A stretch of 11,075 nt of DNA from Thermoleophilia bacterium (GTDB lineage Bacteria; Actinomycetota; Thermoleophilia; Gaiellales; Gaiellaceae), in contig JAICTB010000059.1 of the NCBI GenBank assembly GCA_025936595.1, forward strand, positions 1 to 11,075. Reading direction: 5' to 3'. Of the stretch, positions 1-5,958 are shown one piece after another; within the stretch, counting starts at the first letter, position 1; each line of letters begins with the position of its first letter. The notes below the pieces were generated by a model, which searched no databases, had not been told where the DNA came from, and was given only the letters and a program-made list of their open reading frames with translations. Both the position numbers and the translations under genes were made by a program.

Positions 1-2
1 CC

Positions 3-1085
3 GCGATCTACCTGCCGGGCACGGGCGACCTCCGCTCGGCGGGGCTGCTCGCGGTCGTCGGCTCCGTCCTGTACGCATTCCCGCTCCTCGTGTGGCTGCG
101 CTACAGCGAGGAGATCGTCTCGGCGGGCGGCCTCTCTGCGTTCGTCGAGGCCGCGGTCGGCCGCCGCGCCGCGCTCGTCCAGGCCACGGTCTGGTCGATC
201 AGCTACTTCCTCTATCTGCCGTACACGGTCACGGACATCGTCTACGAGATGCTCGCGGACATCTTCCCCGGCATCGAGCCGTGGCGCTGGGTGATCGAGG
301 TGACGATGCCGGTGGCGCTCGTCGGCTTCGTGCTGCTCGGAACGCTGCCCGTGCTCCGGGTCCTGCTCGTCTCCGCGGCCGCGCAACTCGTGCTGATGCT
401 GATTCTCGGCGGCGTGATGATCGGCCATACCGGCGCGCCCGGATCGTCGTTCACCCACGCGGCGAGCACGCACGAGATCGCGCGCGGCGGCACGCGCGTC
501 GCCCTGCTCTTCCTCTGCGGCAGCCTGCCGATCTTCCTCGGCGCCGAAGCCGTCGGCGGCGCGCGTACGGTTCGCCGCGGCATCGGCACCGCTGCGGTTG
601 TCGTCGCTGCGTACCTCATCTTCGCGGCCTTTCCACTCGCGGCCGTCGACCCTGCACTCTCGCACGCGAACCTCCCCGGCTTCGCGATCGCCGGTGCGTA
701 CTCCGGCCGCGGCCTTGCGATCGTGATCGGCGTCGGCGCCGCGGCGAGCGTCGCCGGGCTGATCGTCGCCGAATACCTCGCGCTCTCGCGGCTCCTCTTC
801 GCCGTCTTCGGGGTGCCGGTGCGAAGGATCCTCAAGTGGATCGCGGTGCCGTTCATCGCGATCGATGCGATCTCGATCATCAACCCGGAGGAGTTCGACG
901 AGAACGTCCTGCGCCCCTCGCTCGTGGCGCTCTTCCTGTCGCAGCTGATCGTCTTCGCGGTCTTCCCGATCTACCGCAGACGGCGTGGCAAGCTGTCGCC
1001 GCTCGACGTCGTGCTCGCCGCTGTCGCGTTCGCCCTGATGTCGTACGGCCTCTACCGCGCGATCATCGAGCCGGTGAGCACGTGA
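3..1085 (+). CDS. APC-superfamily amino-acid permease-like protein, 5'-truncated
   Basis: The frame is open from the left edge to TGA at 1083-1085, giving 360 visible residues; the true N-terminus lies outside the window. A GTG at 90 is in frame, but the translation upstream of it is also hydrophobic and membrane-like, so it is probably internal. About nine hydrophobic helices can be seen. The stretch EEIVSAGGLSAFVEAAVGRR resembles the motif found after the early helices of APC-family (AA_permease_2-type) transporters, where a conserved glycine pair precedes a short amphipathic helix. The protein is therefore probably a secondary transporter of amino acids or related amines in the plasma membrane. 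Substrate cannot be read from the sequence. The C-terminus is short (EPVST) after a final helix. Its stop lies 3 bp from the stop of the convergent small gene at 1089, leaving no room for a terminator. Confidence 0.75.
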   Translation, partial: AIYLPGTGDLRSAGLLAVVGSVLYAFPLLVWLRYSEEIVSAGGLSAFVEAAVGRRAALVQATVWSISYFLYLPYTVTDIVYEMLADIFPGIEPWRWVIEVTMPVALVGFVLLGTLPVLRVLLVSAAAQLVLMLILGGVMIGHTGAPGSSFTHAASTHEIARGGTRVALLFLCGSLPIFLGAEAVGGARTVRRGIGTAAVVVAAYLIFAAFPLAAVDPALSHANLPGFAIAGAYSGRGLAIVIGVGAAASVAGLIVAEYLALSRLLFAVFGVPVRRILKWIAVPFIAIDAISIINPEEFDENVLRPSLVALFLSQLIVFAVFPIYRRRRGKLSPLDVVLAAVAFALMSYGLYRAIIEPVST

Positions 1086-1088
1086 GCG

Positions 1089-1388
1089 CTACGACTCGCG
1101 CATGAATCCCTGACGCGCGGCACTGACGAGCGCCACCGCCTCGGGAAAGAGCACGCGCATCGCGTCGCGCATCGCGATCGACTGGTCGGCCGCCCCGCCC
1201 TCGACCTGGACCTGAGCGAGTGCGGCGGCAGTCAACTCGACGGCCGTGTTGAGCGTCAGGGTCGCAAACTGCTCGCGCTGTGCCTCCTGCACCGACTCCG
1301 CCTGCTGCTCCGCGAACTCGCGCAACCCGCGCAGGAGGTCCTCCGGATCGCCGCCGAACGGGAAGCCGAATCCACCTTCCTCAGACAT
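1089..1388 (-). CDS. Small hypothetical protein, 99 aa
   Basis: ATG at 1388-1386, TAG at 1091-1089. The protein has a Gly/Phe-rich start (GGFGFPFGGDPEDLL) followed by predicted amphipathic helices rich in Ala, Gln and Glu (AEQQAESVQEAQREQFATL). There is no signal peptide or membrane segment, so it is probably a small soluble helical protein. I do not recognise a named family. It lies 9 bp downstream of another hypothetical gene on the same strand, and the two are probably co-transcribed. It also has its own leaderless-type -10 box, TAACGT, 6 nt before the ATG and overlapping the upstream gene's stop codon. GC content and codon use look like its neighbours. The coding call rests on a clean start, tight packing and protein-like composition. 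Confidence 0.75.
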   Translation of the reverse strand: MSEEGGFGFPFGGDPEDLLRGLREFAEQQAESVQEAQREQFATLTLNTAVELTAAALAQVQVEGGAADQSIAMRDAMRVLFPEAVALVSAARQGFMRES

Positions 1389-1394
1389 GCGACC

Positions 1395-1400
1395 ACGTTA
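1395..1400 (-). promoter_or_regulatory. Leaderless-type -10 box (TAACGT) for the 99-aa gene
   Basis: On the minus strand TAACGT ends 6 nt before the ATG at 1388. Its first three bases are the TAA stop of the preceding gene. It fits the TANNNT-N6/7-start pattern seen at seven starts in this window. It could give the small gene a transcript separate from its upstream partner. No convincing -35 hexamer is visible. Confidence 0.45.
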
Positions 1401-1934
1401 GCGCAGGTCGAGCAGGTAGCCGCGCTCGACCTCGCGCACGAACTCGTCGACAGCACCCGTGGCGGCGCGAACGGCCTCCGAGAACGGCGAGGCGATCTCA
1501 CCGAGCGCGCGCTCGAGCGCGATCGTGGCTGCGCCGACCGCGTCCAGGTACGCCGGCGTCGCGACCCGCGGCGGCGCGCCGACCGCGCGGTCGAGCGCGA
1601 GCGCGGCTTCCTCCGCCTCCTCGATCCCGGCCGGCTGCTCGACCATCCGAACCTGCGCGAGCTGCACGCGCAGCGCGTCCAGGTCTCCTCCGCCCGCGAG
1701 CTCCCCGGCGAGCTCACACATGGCGACGATGGACGCCGCGGCGCGCACATCCTCGCGCCGGTCGACCGGCTGCACCGCGTCGTCGACCAGCAGCCAGCGG
1801 CGCGCACCCTCGGCGCCGAGCGCGACGAGATAGACGCGCCGCCCGCCCGCCGGCTCGGCCGCGAGGACGCCCGCCACCTCGCCCCGCCGGGCCACCACGG
1901 ACGCGATGCGCTCCAGGTCCTCGGCGAGCGTCAT
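1398..1934 (-). CDS. Hypothetical protein, 178 aa
   Basis: ATG at 1934-1932, TAA at 1400-1398. The start is chosen because a leaderless-type -10 box (TACGCT) sits 7 nt upstream and because the methyltransferase gene begins at 1947 on the other strand. The frame stays open much further upstream, but only as a shadow of that gene. The first ~60 residues look like a small alpha/beta region (strands around RRVYLVALG and RRWLLVDDAV). The rest is helical and rich in Ala, Glu and Leu. There is no signal peptide or membrane helix. I do not recognise the family; a lineage-specific cytosolic protein is the most that can be said. It is followed 9 bp later by the 99-aa gene, so the pair may act together. 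Confidence 0.7.
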   Translation of the reverse strand: MTLAEDLERIASVVARRGEVAGVLAAEPAGGRRVYLVALGAEGARRWLLVDDAVQPVDRREDVRAAASIVAMCELAGELAGGGDLDALRVQLAQVRMVEQPAGIEEAEEAALALDRAVGAPPRVATPAYLDAVGAATIALERALGEIASPFSEAVRAATGAVDEFVREVERGYLLDLR

Positions 1935-1939
1935 AGAGT
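1934..1939 (+). promoter_or_regulatory. Leaderless-type -10 box (TAGAGT) for the methyltransferase gene
   Basis: TAGAGT is followed by 7 nt and then the ATG at 1947, so transcription would start at or next to the start codon. Its first base is also part of the start codon of the opposing gene (CAT at 1932-1934). No Shine-Dalgarno sequence exists between box and start. No clear TTG-type -35 is visible. Confidence 0.55.
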
Positions 1940-1941
1940 CA

Positions 1942-1947
1942 AGCGTA
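1942..1947 (-). promoter_or_regulatory. Leaderless-type -10 box (TACGCT) for the 178-aa gene
   Basis: Read on the minus strand, TACGCT is followed by 7 nt and then the ATG at 1934. Its first base is the complement of the A of the opposing ATG at 1947. Together with the plus-strand box at 1934-1939 it makes a near mirror-symmetric divergent promoter in which the two -10 boxes lie only 2 bp apart. Confidence 0.5.
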
Positions 1948-2639
1948 TGGATGCACGCGAGCTCTTCGCGCCGCTCGGGCCTGGCTACGACCGCTGGGGC
2001 TCCGTGCTGTCGCTCGGCCAGGATCCGCGCTGGCGCCGCTTCCTCGTCTCGCGCGTCGACGCAGGACCGACCGACACCGTGCTCGACGTCGCAACCGGAA
2101 CCGCGGCCGTCGCGCTCGAGCTCGTGCGCCAGAAGGACTGCTTCGTCGTCGGCATCGACCAGAGCCCCGAGATGCTGGAAGAAGGGCGGCGGCGTGTGAT
2201 CCTCGCCGCGGCGACGAAAAAGGTTCGCCTCCAGGAGGGAGATGCACGCGCATTGCCGTTCGACGACGGTCAGTTCGATGGGCTCACGTTCACCTACCTG
2301 TTGCGCTACGTGGAGGACCCGGCGGCGACGTTGCGCGAGCTCGCTCGCGTCGTGCGGCCCGGCGGCACGATCTCGAGCCTCGAGTTCGGCGTGCCCCGCG
2401 GCGTATGGCGGCCGCTGTGGGAGGCCTGGACGCGCGTCGGCCTGCCGACCGCCGGACGCCTGATCGGGGACGGCTGGCACGAGGTCGGAACGTTCCTGCA
2501 TCCGTCGATCACGGGCTACTACGAGCGCTGGCCACTGCCGCGGCTGCTCGAGGCCTGGCGTGACGCGGGCATCGACGACGTGCACGCGAGACGACTGTCG
2601 CTCGGCGGCGGGATCGTGACGTGGGGACGCAGGAGGTAA
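1947..2639 (+). CDS. UbiE/MenG-family SAM-dependent methyltransferase
   Basis: The protein has 230 aa, close to the ~230-250 usual for UbiE/MenG methyltransferases. The N-terminal FAPLGPGYDRW (7-17) resembles the family's 'F..ia..YD..n' opening. The class I SAM fold is clear: motif I VLDVATGTAAVA (45-56), acidic residue D71 ending strand 2 in VVGID, GDA at 98-100, and ALPFDDGQFD (102-111), followed by TFTYLLRYVEDP and the VVRPGG turn (136-140). Where typical menaquinone methyltransferases have a '.FG.RN' motif after the FD, this protein has TYLLRYVED, so the substrate may not be demethylmenaquinone. It probably methylates a quinone, isoprenoid or lipid-like acceptor. The downstream UbiA-like gene starts 19 nt inside its 3' end, which supports a shared pathway. 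It starts directly behind a leaderless-type -10 box with no ribosome-binding site. Confidence 0.85.
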   Translation: MDARELFAPLGPGYDRWGSVLSLGQDPRWRRFLVSRVDAGPTDTVLDVATGTAAVALELVRQKDCFVVGIDQSPEMLEEGRRRVILAAATKKVRLQEGDARALPFDDGQFDGLTFTYLLRYVEDPAATLRELARVVRPGGTISSLEFGVPRGVWRPLWEAWTRVGLPTAGRLIGDGWHEVGTFLHPSITGYYERWPLPRLLEAWRDAGIDDVHARRLSLGGGIVTWGRRR

Positions 2640-3295
2640 GGCCGGCGTGGTACGCGCTGCGTGGCGGCGGCGCGCGCGACTACGTGACGCTGCTCCACCC
2701 GCCGTACACGTTGTGGCATCTCTCCTATGTCGCGGTCGGCGCAGCGATCGCACCGCAGTTCCACCTCGATCGGATGCTGTGGGGCTGCGCTGCGTTCCTG
2801 CTCGCGATGGGCATCGCCGCGCATGCGCTCGACGAGCTGCACGGCCGGCCGCTGCGCACGAGCATCCCGGCTCGCGTGCTCGTGGCCGTCGCGGTCTGCG
2901 CGCTCGCAGGCGCCGTCGCGATCGGAATCGCCGCCGCGGCAGCGTGGGGCTGGGGCCTCCTCGCGTTCGTCGCCGTCGGAGCAGTGCTCGTGCCCGCGTA
3001 CAACCTGGAGCTCGCGCTGCACACGGACCGGGGCTTCGCGCTCGCGTGGGGCGCCTTTCCCGCGCTCACGGGCTACTTCGTCGAGGCGCAGACGCTCCGT
3101 ATCGAGGCCGTTGCCGTCGCGCTGTACGCATTCGCGCTCAGCCTCGCGCAGCGCGCGCTCTCGACCCCGGTGCGACGGGCGCGCCGCGAGCAGCAGACGA
3201 CGGCGGGCACGGAGCCGCTCGAGCGCACGCTCCGCTTGCTCACGTGGGCCTCCGTCGCGGTCGCCGTCGGGCTCGTGGCGGCGCGCCTACGATGA
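2621..3295 (+). CDS. Polytopic membrane protein, tentatively UbiA-superfamily-like
   Basis: GTG at 2621 gives 224 aa, ending in TGA at 3293-3295. It overlaps the methyltransferase gene by 19 nt, which implies coupled translation. A strong AGGAGG at 2631-2636 lies after this GTG and no good in-frame start follows it, so the start is the least certain part. Five to six hydrophobic helices are visible. The segment AAHALDELHGRPLRTSIP (66-83) looks like a degenerate first UbiA motif: acidic residues on a helix followed by 'RPL.t..i'. The segment YNLELALHTDRGFALAWGAFP (127-147) occupies the place of the second motif. The classical NDxxDxxxD and DxxxD metal-binding signatures are not intact, so it may be a divergent prenyltransferase or only share the fold. 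Pairing with a UbiE-type methyltransferase fits isoprenoid or quinone metabolism in the membrane. Family assignment is an inference. Confidence 0.7.
   Translation: MGTQEVRPAWYALRGGGARDYVTLLHPPYTLWHLSYVAVGAAIAPQFHLDRMLWGCAAFLLAMGIAAHALDELHGRPLRTSIPARVLVAVAVCALAGAVAIGIAAAAAWGWGLLAFVAVGAVLVPAYNLELALHTDRGFALAWGAFPALTGYFVEAQTLRIEAVAVALYAFALSLAQRALSTPVRRARREQQTTAGTEPLERTLRLLTWASVAVAVGLVAARLR
3288..3293 (+). promoter_or_regulatory. Leaderless-type -10 box (TACGAT) before the leader peptide ORF
   Basis: TACGAT ends 6 nt before the ATG at 3300, and its last base is the first base of the preceding gene's TGA. The same geometry occurs at six other starts in the window. This is the main argument that the short frame at 3300 is translated. 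Confidence 0.4.
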
Positions 3296-3299
3296 CGGC

Positions 3300-3371
3300 A
3301 TGAGCGTAGGCTCAACGGAGCTCAAAAAAGACCGGAGGTGCCGGCTTTGCCGGCGCCGGGAGCGGGAATGA
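3300..3371 (+). CDS. Putative 23-aa basic leader peptide with a CxxC motif
   Basis: ATG at 3300-3302 opens a 23-codon frame ending in TGA at 3369-3371. The peptide starts MSVGSTELKK and then becomes strongly basic with a CRLC (CxxC) core at residues 14-17 and a run of Arg after it. Three observations support it. A TANNNT box lies 6 nt upstream. The start is 4 nt after the previous stop. Its TGA overlaps the ATG of the coiled-coil gene as ATGA, a common arrangement for coupled translation. A 9-bp GC-rich hairpin (3337-3357) lies inside it. It could be a cis-acting leader that controls the downstream gene or a small protein in its own right. At this length chance cannot be excluded, and the basic content is partly what this GC-rich sequence would give. 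Confidence 0.4.
   Translation: MSVGSTELKKDRRCRLCRRRERE
3337..3357 (+). promoter_or_regulatory. GC-rich RNA hairpin before the coiled-coil gene
   Basis: GGTGCCGGC, loop TTT, then GCCGGCGCC. This is nine pairs including one G-U, with a three-base loop, ending 10 nt before the ATG at 3368 and directly upstream of its GGGAG. No T-run follows on the plus strand, so it is not a terminator for the upstream genes. It could affect access to the ribosome-binding site unless ribosomes translating the leader peptide melt it. Confidence 0.45.
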
Positions 3372-4528
3372 CCGCCGCAGCAATCGTCGCCGTCGCCGCC
3401 GCCGCAGTCGCGCTGCTCGCACTCGGCGCGACGCTTCTCGCCCTCCGCAAGGTTCGCGCCCACGACCGGATGCTGGAGCGCGAGATCGAGAGCGGCAAGG
3501 CTGCGTTCGACGAGATCATCGCGGCGGAGGTCGCGCAGCGCTCGGACGAGCTCGGGCGCGCGATGGCGCGCCTTCGCGCCGACGCCCTCTCGGGACTTGC
3601 GGAGGAGGAGCGGCGGATCGCCGACGATCGCCGTCGTGATGTGGCGGAGCGCGAGCGCGACGCGACGGCGCGCCTGATGGAGCAGCTCGTCGTCGCGCAG
3701 GCGGGCGTCGAGGAGCGGCTGAGCGACTGGGCGAGCGATGTGGAGAAGCTGCAGGCGGGCCTCGCCGACGACCTGAGACGAATCGAAGCGCGGCAGCAGC
3801 AGGCGATTGCGGAGCTCGAAGCGAAGATCGGAATCGACGGAGACCGCCTGCAAGGCTCGGTCGAGGAGCAGCGGCAACTCATCGCGCGCGCGCGAGCGGA
3901 GCTTGCCCGCGCGGCGCAGGAGATGATGCAGCAGGCGACGGCGGAGCTCGAGCAGCACGCCGCCGAGCGGCGCCGCGCCCTGCACGAGCTCGCCGACCGA
4001 CTGCGCAAGCGCGAACGTGACCTGCAGGAGCTCGCCGAGCGGGAAGGCAGCGACGCGGCCGCGCGCATCCAGGTCGCGCTCGGCGACATCGAGCGCCGGC
4101 AGGTCGAGCAGCTGCAGCGGATCGTGCAGCGTGAGACGACGCGCTATTCGGAGTCGGCCTCGCAGCAGTTCGACACGTCGATCCGCGGAGCGCGCGAGGA
4201 AGCAGCCCGGCGTCTCAGTCGCGAGCTCGACCTCGCGGTCGAGCGTTTCGCCCGCGAGGCGGAGGGCGTCCTCACGGAACGCGTGAACAACGTCAGCGAC
4301 GCGGCGGCGCAGCGGGTCGAGGACCGCCTGGGCCGGCTCCGCGCGGCCCTCGAGCGCCAGCGCGAGGACGCGCTGAACACGCTGGAGGACCGGGCGCACC
4401 AGGTCGAATCGAGCCTGCGCGAACGTTTGCACGAAATTGCGACGGATGCCGAGGCCGAAAGGGCCGTGCTCGAGACGCGCCTGCACGAGCTCGCACGTAG
4501 GCTGGACGAGCTGACCGCGAAGGCGTAA
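3368..4528 (+). CDS. Membrane-anchored long coiled-coil protein, 386 aa
   Basis: ATG at 3368 is preferred over an in-frame GTG at 3338. It is preceded by GGGAG with a 5-nt gap, overlaps the leader-peptide stop (ATGA), and puts the hydrophobic segment at the very N-terminus. Residues ~3-26 form one transmembrane helix with a short outside part. Basic residues follow (RKVRAHDR), consistent with the bulk lying in the cytoplasm. From ~30 to the end the sequence is nearly all charged helix with heptad-like Leu/Ala spacing and many Glu, Arg and Gln, so a long coiled coil is expected. There are few glycines or prolines and no catalytic motif. RmuC-type proteins share the anchor-plus-coil start but also carry a nuclease domain that is absent here. 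Possible roles are a scaffold, cell-envelope or division-associated spacer; no function can be assigned. It precedes a small gene and the exonuclease VII genes on the same strand. Confidence 0.8.
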   Translation: MTAAAIVAVAAAAVALLALGATLLALRKVRAHDRMLEREIESGKAAFDEIIAAEVAQRSDELGRAMARLRADALSGLAEEERRIADDRRRDVAERERDATARLMEQLVVAQAGVEERLSDWASDVEKLQAGLADDLRRIEARQQQAIAELEAKIGIDGDRLQGSVEEQRQLIARARAELARAAQEMMQQATAELEQHAAERRRALHELADRLRKRERDLQELAEREGSDAAARIQVALGDIERRQVEQLQRIVQRETTRYSESASQQFDTSIRGAREEAARRLSRELDLAVERFAREAEGVLTERVNNVSDAAAQRVEDRLGRLRAALERQREDALNTLEDRAHQVESSLRERLHEIATDAEAERAVLETRLHELARRLDELTAKA

Positions 4529-4557
4529 ACGTCCTGTTAGCCCACCAACTTTCGGAG

Positions 4558-4590
4558 GCAGGGTTCGTCTACGACAGAGCGAAAACCCGC
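4558..4590 (+). promoter_or_regulatory. Imperfect stem-loop upstream of the 64-aa gene
   Basis: The 67-bp gap 4529-4595 holds an inverted repeat. GC-GGGTT (4558-4565, with a bulged A at 4560) pairs with AACCC-GC (4584-4590). Inside it are shorter pairings around a loop at 4571-4575. There is no T-run after it. It ends 5 nt before the ATG at 4596, so it could shape the 5' untranslated region. It may equally be a chance structure in GC-rich DNA. Confidence 0.25.
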
Positions 4591-4595
4591 ACACC

Positions 4596-4790
4596 ATGCC
4601 GCAGACCCTCGAACATCCCCAGTCGGAGCGCGAAAAGGTCGAGTCCTGGCGCCTCCACGTGCTGATCGAAGCCGGCTATCCGCTGCCGCTCGCAGAGAAG
4701 CTCGCCCACTCCGAGGCGGACCTGCATCGCGCGGTGGAGCTGACCCGCTCCGGCTGCACCTTCGAGACGGCCGCCGAGATCCTGCTCTAG
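4596..4790 (+). CDS. Small hypothetical helical protein, 64 aa
   Basis: ATG at 4596, TAG at 4788-4790. After ~14 polar residues the protein has two or three predicted helices: SWRLHVLIEAGYPLPLAEKL, then the region around DLHRAVELTRSG, then ETAAEILL. The turn AGYP and the final helix resemble the general shape of small three-helix (UBA-like) domains, but I cannot assign a family. One cysteine, no membrane helix. It is the only first-of-unit gene here without a TANNNT box 6-7 nt upstream, and it also lacks an obvious Shine-Dalgarno. Its untranslated region contains an imperfect hairpin. It lies 28 bp upstream of xseA, so it may travel with exonuclease VII. Composition and clean boundaries support it as real. 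Confidence 0.7.
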   Translation: MPQTLEHPQSEREKVESWRLHVLIEAGYPLPLAEKLAHSEADLHRAVELTRSGCTFETAAEILL

Positions 4791-4805
4791 CTTCTACGGC
4801 GTCGC

Positions 4806-4811
4806 TAGCAT
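4806..4811 (+). promoter_or_regulatory. Leaderless-type -10 box (TAGCAT) for xseA
   Basis: TAGCAT is followed by 7 nt and the GTG start at 4819. No ribosome-binding site lies between. It would allow xseAB to be transcribed independently of the 64-aa gene ending at 4790. Confidence 0.5.
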
Positions 4812-4818
4812 CGGCCGC

Positions 4819-5958
4819 GTGAAGGTCGAGGCGATGGAGGTCGACGGACGCAAGGTCTACACCGTCCGCGCCTTCAACCGCGGCCTCGCGAGGTGGGTGA
4901 ACCGGCTGCCGACGCTGTGGATCGAGGGCGAGCTGACCGAGCTGCGCCACCAGCAGCGGTGGGCGTCGGTGTTCTTCACGCTCAAGGACCCGGAGGACGG
5001 TGCGTGCCTGCCGGTGCAGATGCCGCGCGGACAGTTCGAGGCGCTCGACCTCGGGCTCGCCGACGGCGAGCGCGTGCACGTCTTCGGCCGTGCCGAGCTC
5101 TACGAGCAGCGCGGCGAGCTGCGCCTGAAGGCGCTCTCGATCGAGCGTTTCGGTCTCGGTGCGCATCTCGCGGCGCTCGAGCGGCTGAAGCGCAAGCTCG
5201 CGGCCGAGGGCCTGTTCGACGAGAGCCGCAAACGGGCGCTGCCACCTTTCCCGCGCCTGATCGGCCTCGTGACCGGGAACGACGCTGCCGCGAAGCGCGA
5301 TGTGCTCACGCACATCGTGCAGCGCTTTCCGCCCGCGAACGTCCTCGTTGCCGAGACGTACGTGCAAGGCCCGCGGGCGCCGGTTGCGATCCAGCAGGCG
5401 ATCGCCGATCTGTGCGGGCGCGGCGTCGACGTGATCGTGCTGGCGCGCGGCGGCGGCAGCCTCGAGGACCTGCTGCCGTTCTCCGACGAGCGCGTCGTGC
5501 GCGCGGTCGCCGAGTGCGCCGTCCCGGTCGTCTCGGCGGTCGGGCACGAGCAGGACAACCCGCTCTGCGATCTCGCAGCCGACGTGCGCGCCTCGACGCC
5601 AACCGCAGCGGCCCGGGTCGTCGTCCCGGACCTGGCCGAGCTGCGCGCGCAGGTCGTGCGCACGCGCGAGCGCCTGCACCGCGGCGCGCAGCGTGCGGCC
5701 GAGCGTCATGCGCAACGGCTCGAAGGAGCGCACGAGCGTCTGCAGCGCGCGCCGCTCCTCGCGCTCGAGCGGCGCACGGCGCGCCTCGACACGCTGCACG
5801 CGAAGCTCGGCGCGCTCAGCCCGTTCGCCACCCTCGAGCGCGGCTACGCGATCGTCCACCGCGGTGACGACGTCGTCCGCTCAGCGGAGCAGGTGAACGC
5901 GGGCGACGCGATCGACGTGCGCGTCGCCGAGGGCACCTTCGGAGCGACCGTTGGCTGA
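4819..5958 (+). CDS. xseA: Exonuclease VII large subunit
   Basis: Catalytic subunit of exonuclease VII, which degrades single-stranded DNA from both ends into oligonucleotides in the cytoplasm. GTG start, 379 aa. The N-terminal OB-fold (about 13-110) contains WIEGELTEL and VFFTLKD. The catalytic part has GLVTGNDAAAKRDVL (149-163), where D161 matches the conserved Asp of the family's 'GLiTs..gaa..Dvl' motif. It also has ARGGGSLEDLLPFSDE (209-224) with R210, and VGHEQDNPLCDLAADVRAST (241-260) with H243 and D246. TPTAAA follows at 261-265, as usual in the family. A helical region (about 270-330) and the terminal RGYAIV segment (341-346) complete it. The C-terminal helical part is shorter than in E. 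coli (456 aa). xseB overlaps its last 8 bases, so the two subunits are made together. Confidence 0.96.
   Translation: MKVEAMEVDGRKVYTVRAFNRGLARWVNRLPTLWIEGELTELRHQQRWASVFFTLKDPEDGACLPVQMPRGQFEALDLGLADGERVHVFGRAELYEQRGELRLKALSIERFGLGAHLAALERLKRKLAAEGLFDESRKRALPPFPRLIGLVTGNDAAAKRDVLTHIVQRFPPANVLVAETYVQGPRAPVAIQQAIADLCGRGVDVIVLARGGGSLEDLLPFSDERVVRAVAECAVPVVSAVGHEQDNPLCDLAADVRASTPTAAARVVVPDLAELRAQVVRTRERLHRGAQRAAERHAQRLEGAHERLQRAPLLALERRTARLDTLHAKLGALSPFATLERGYAIVHRGDDVVRSAEQVNAGDAIDVRVAEGTFGATVG
5941..5944 (+). promoter_or_regulatory. Shine-Dalgarno (GGAG) deciding the TTG start of xseB
   Basis: GGAG lies 6 nt before TTG at 5951, inside the end of xseA. It supports the unusual TTG start, since no ATG or GTG occurs at a suitable place in the xseB frame. 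Confidence 0.55.

Noticed and set aside
1398..2753. Long minus-strand open frame extending the 178-aa gene to 451 aa
   Set aside because: The upstream part is the antisense of the clear methyltransferase gene, is very Arg-rich, and ignores the start with a -10 box at 1934.
3306..3311. Additional TANNNT box (TAGGCT)
   Set aside because: No start codon follows at 6-7 nt, so it does not fit the leaderless pattern and is probably chance.
3319..3357. Minus-strand intrinsic terminator (hairpin then TTTTTT)
   Set aside because: The T-run is about 7 nt away from the stem base and no minus-strand gene ends nearby.
3338..3367. GTG at 3338 as the start of the coiled-coil protein
   Set aside because: It would add a Pro/Ala-rich stretch before the anchor and place the start inside the hairpin; the ATG at 3368 has better ribosome-binding sequence and the ATGA overlap. 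It cannot be fully excluded.
3368..4528. RmuC-like DNA recombination protein
   Set aside because: Shares the anchor and coiled coil only; the conserved nuclease-like domain of RmuC is missing.
3287..4597. 436-aa minus-strand frame opposite the coiled-coil gene
   Set aside because: Mirror of a GC-rich gene: the plus strand has a membrane anchor, a start signal and typical coiled-coil composition, while the minus strand shows no motif.
4537..5859. 440-aa minus-strand frame opposite xseA
   Set aside because: xseA is unmistakable on the plus strand, and the opposite frame has no recognisable domain.
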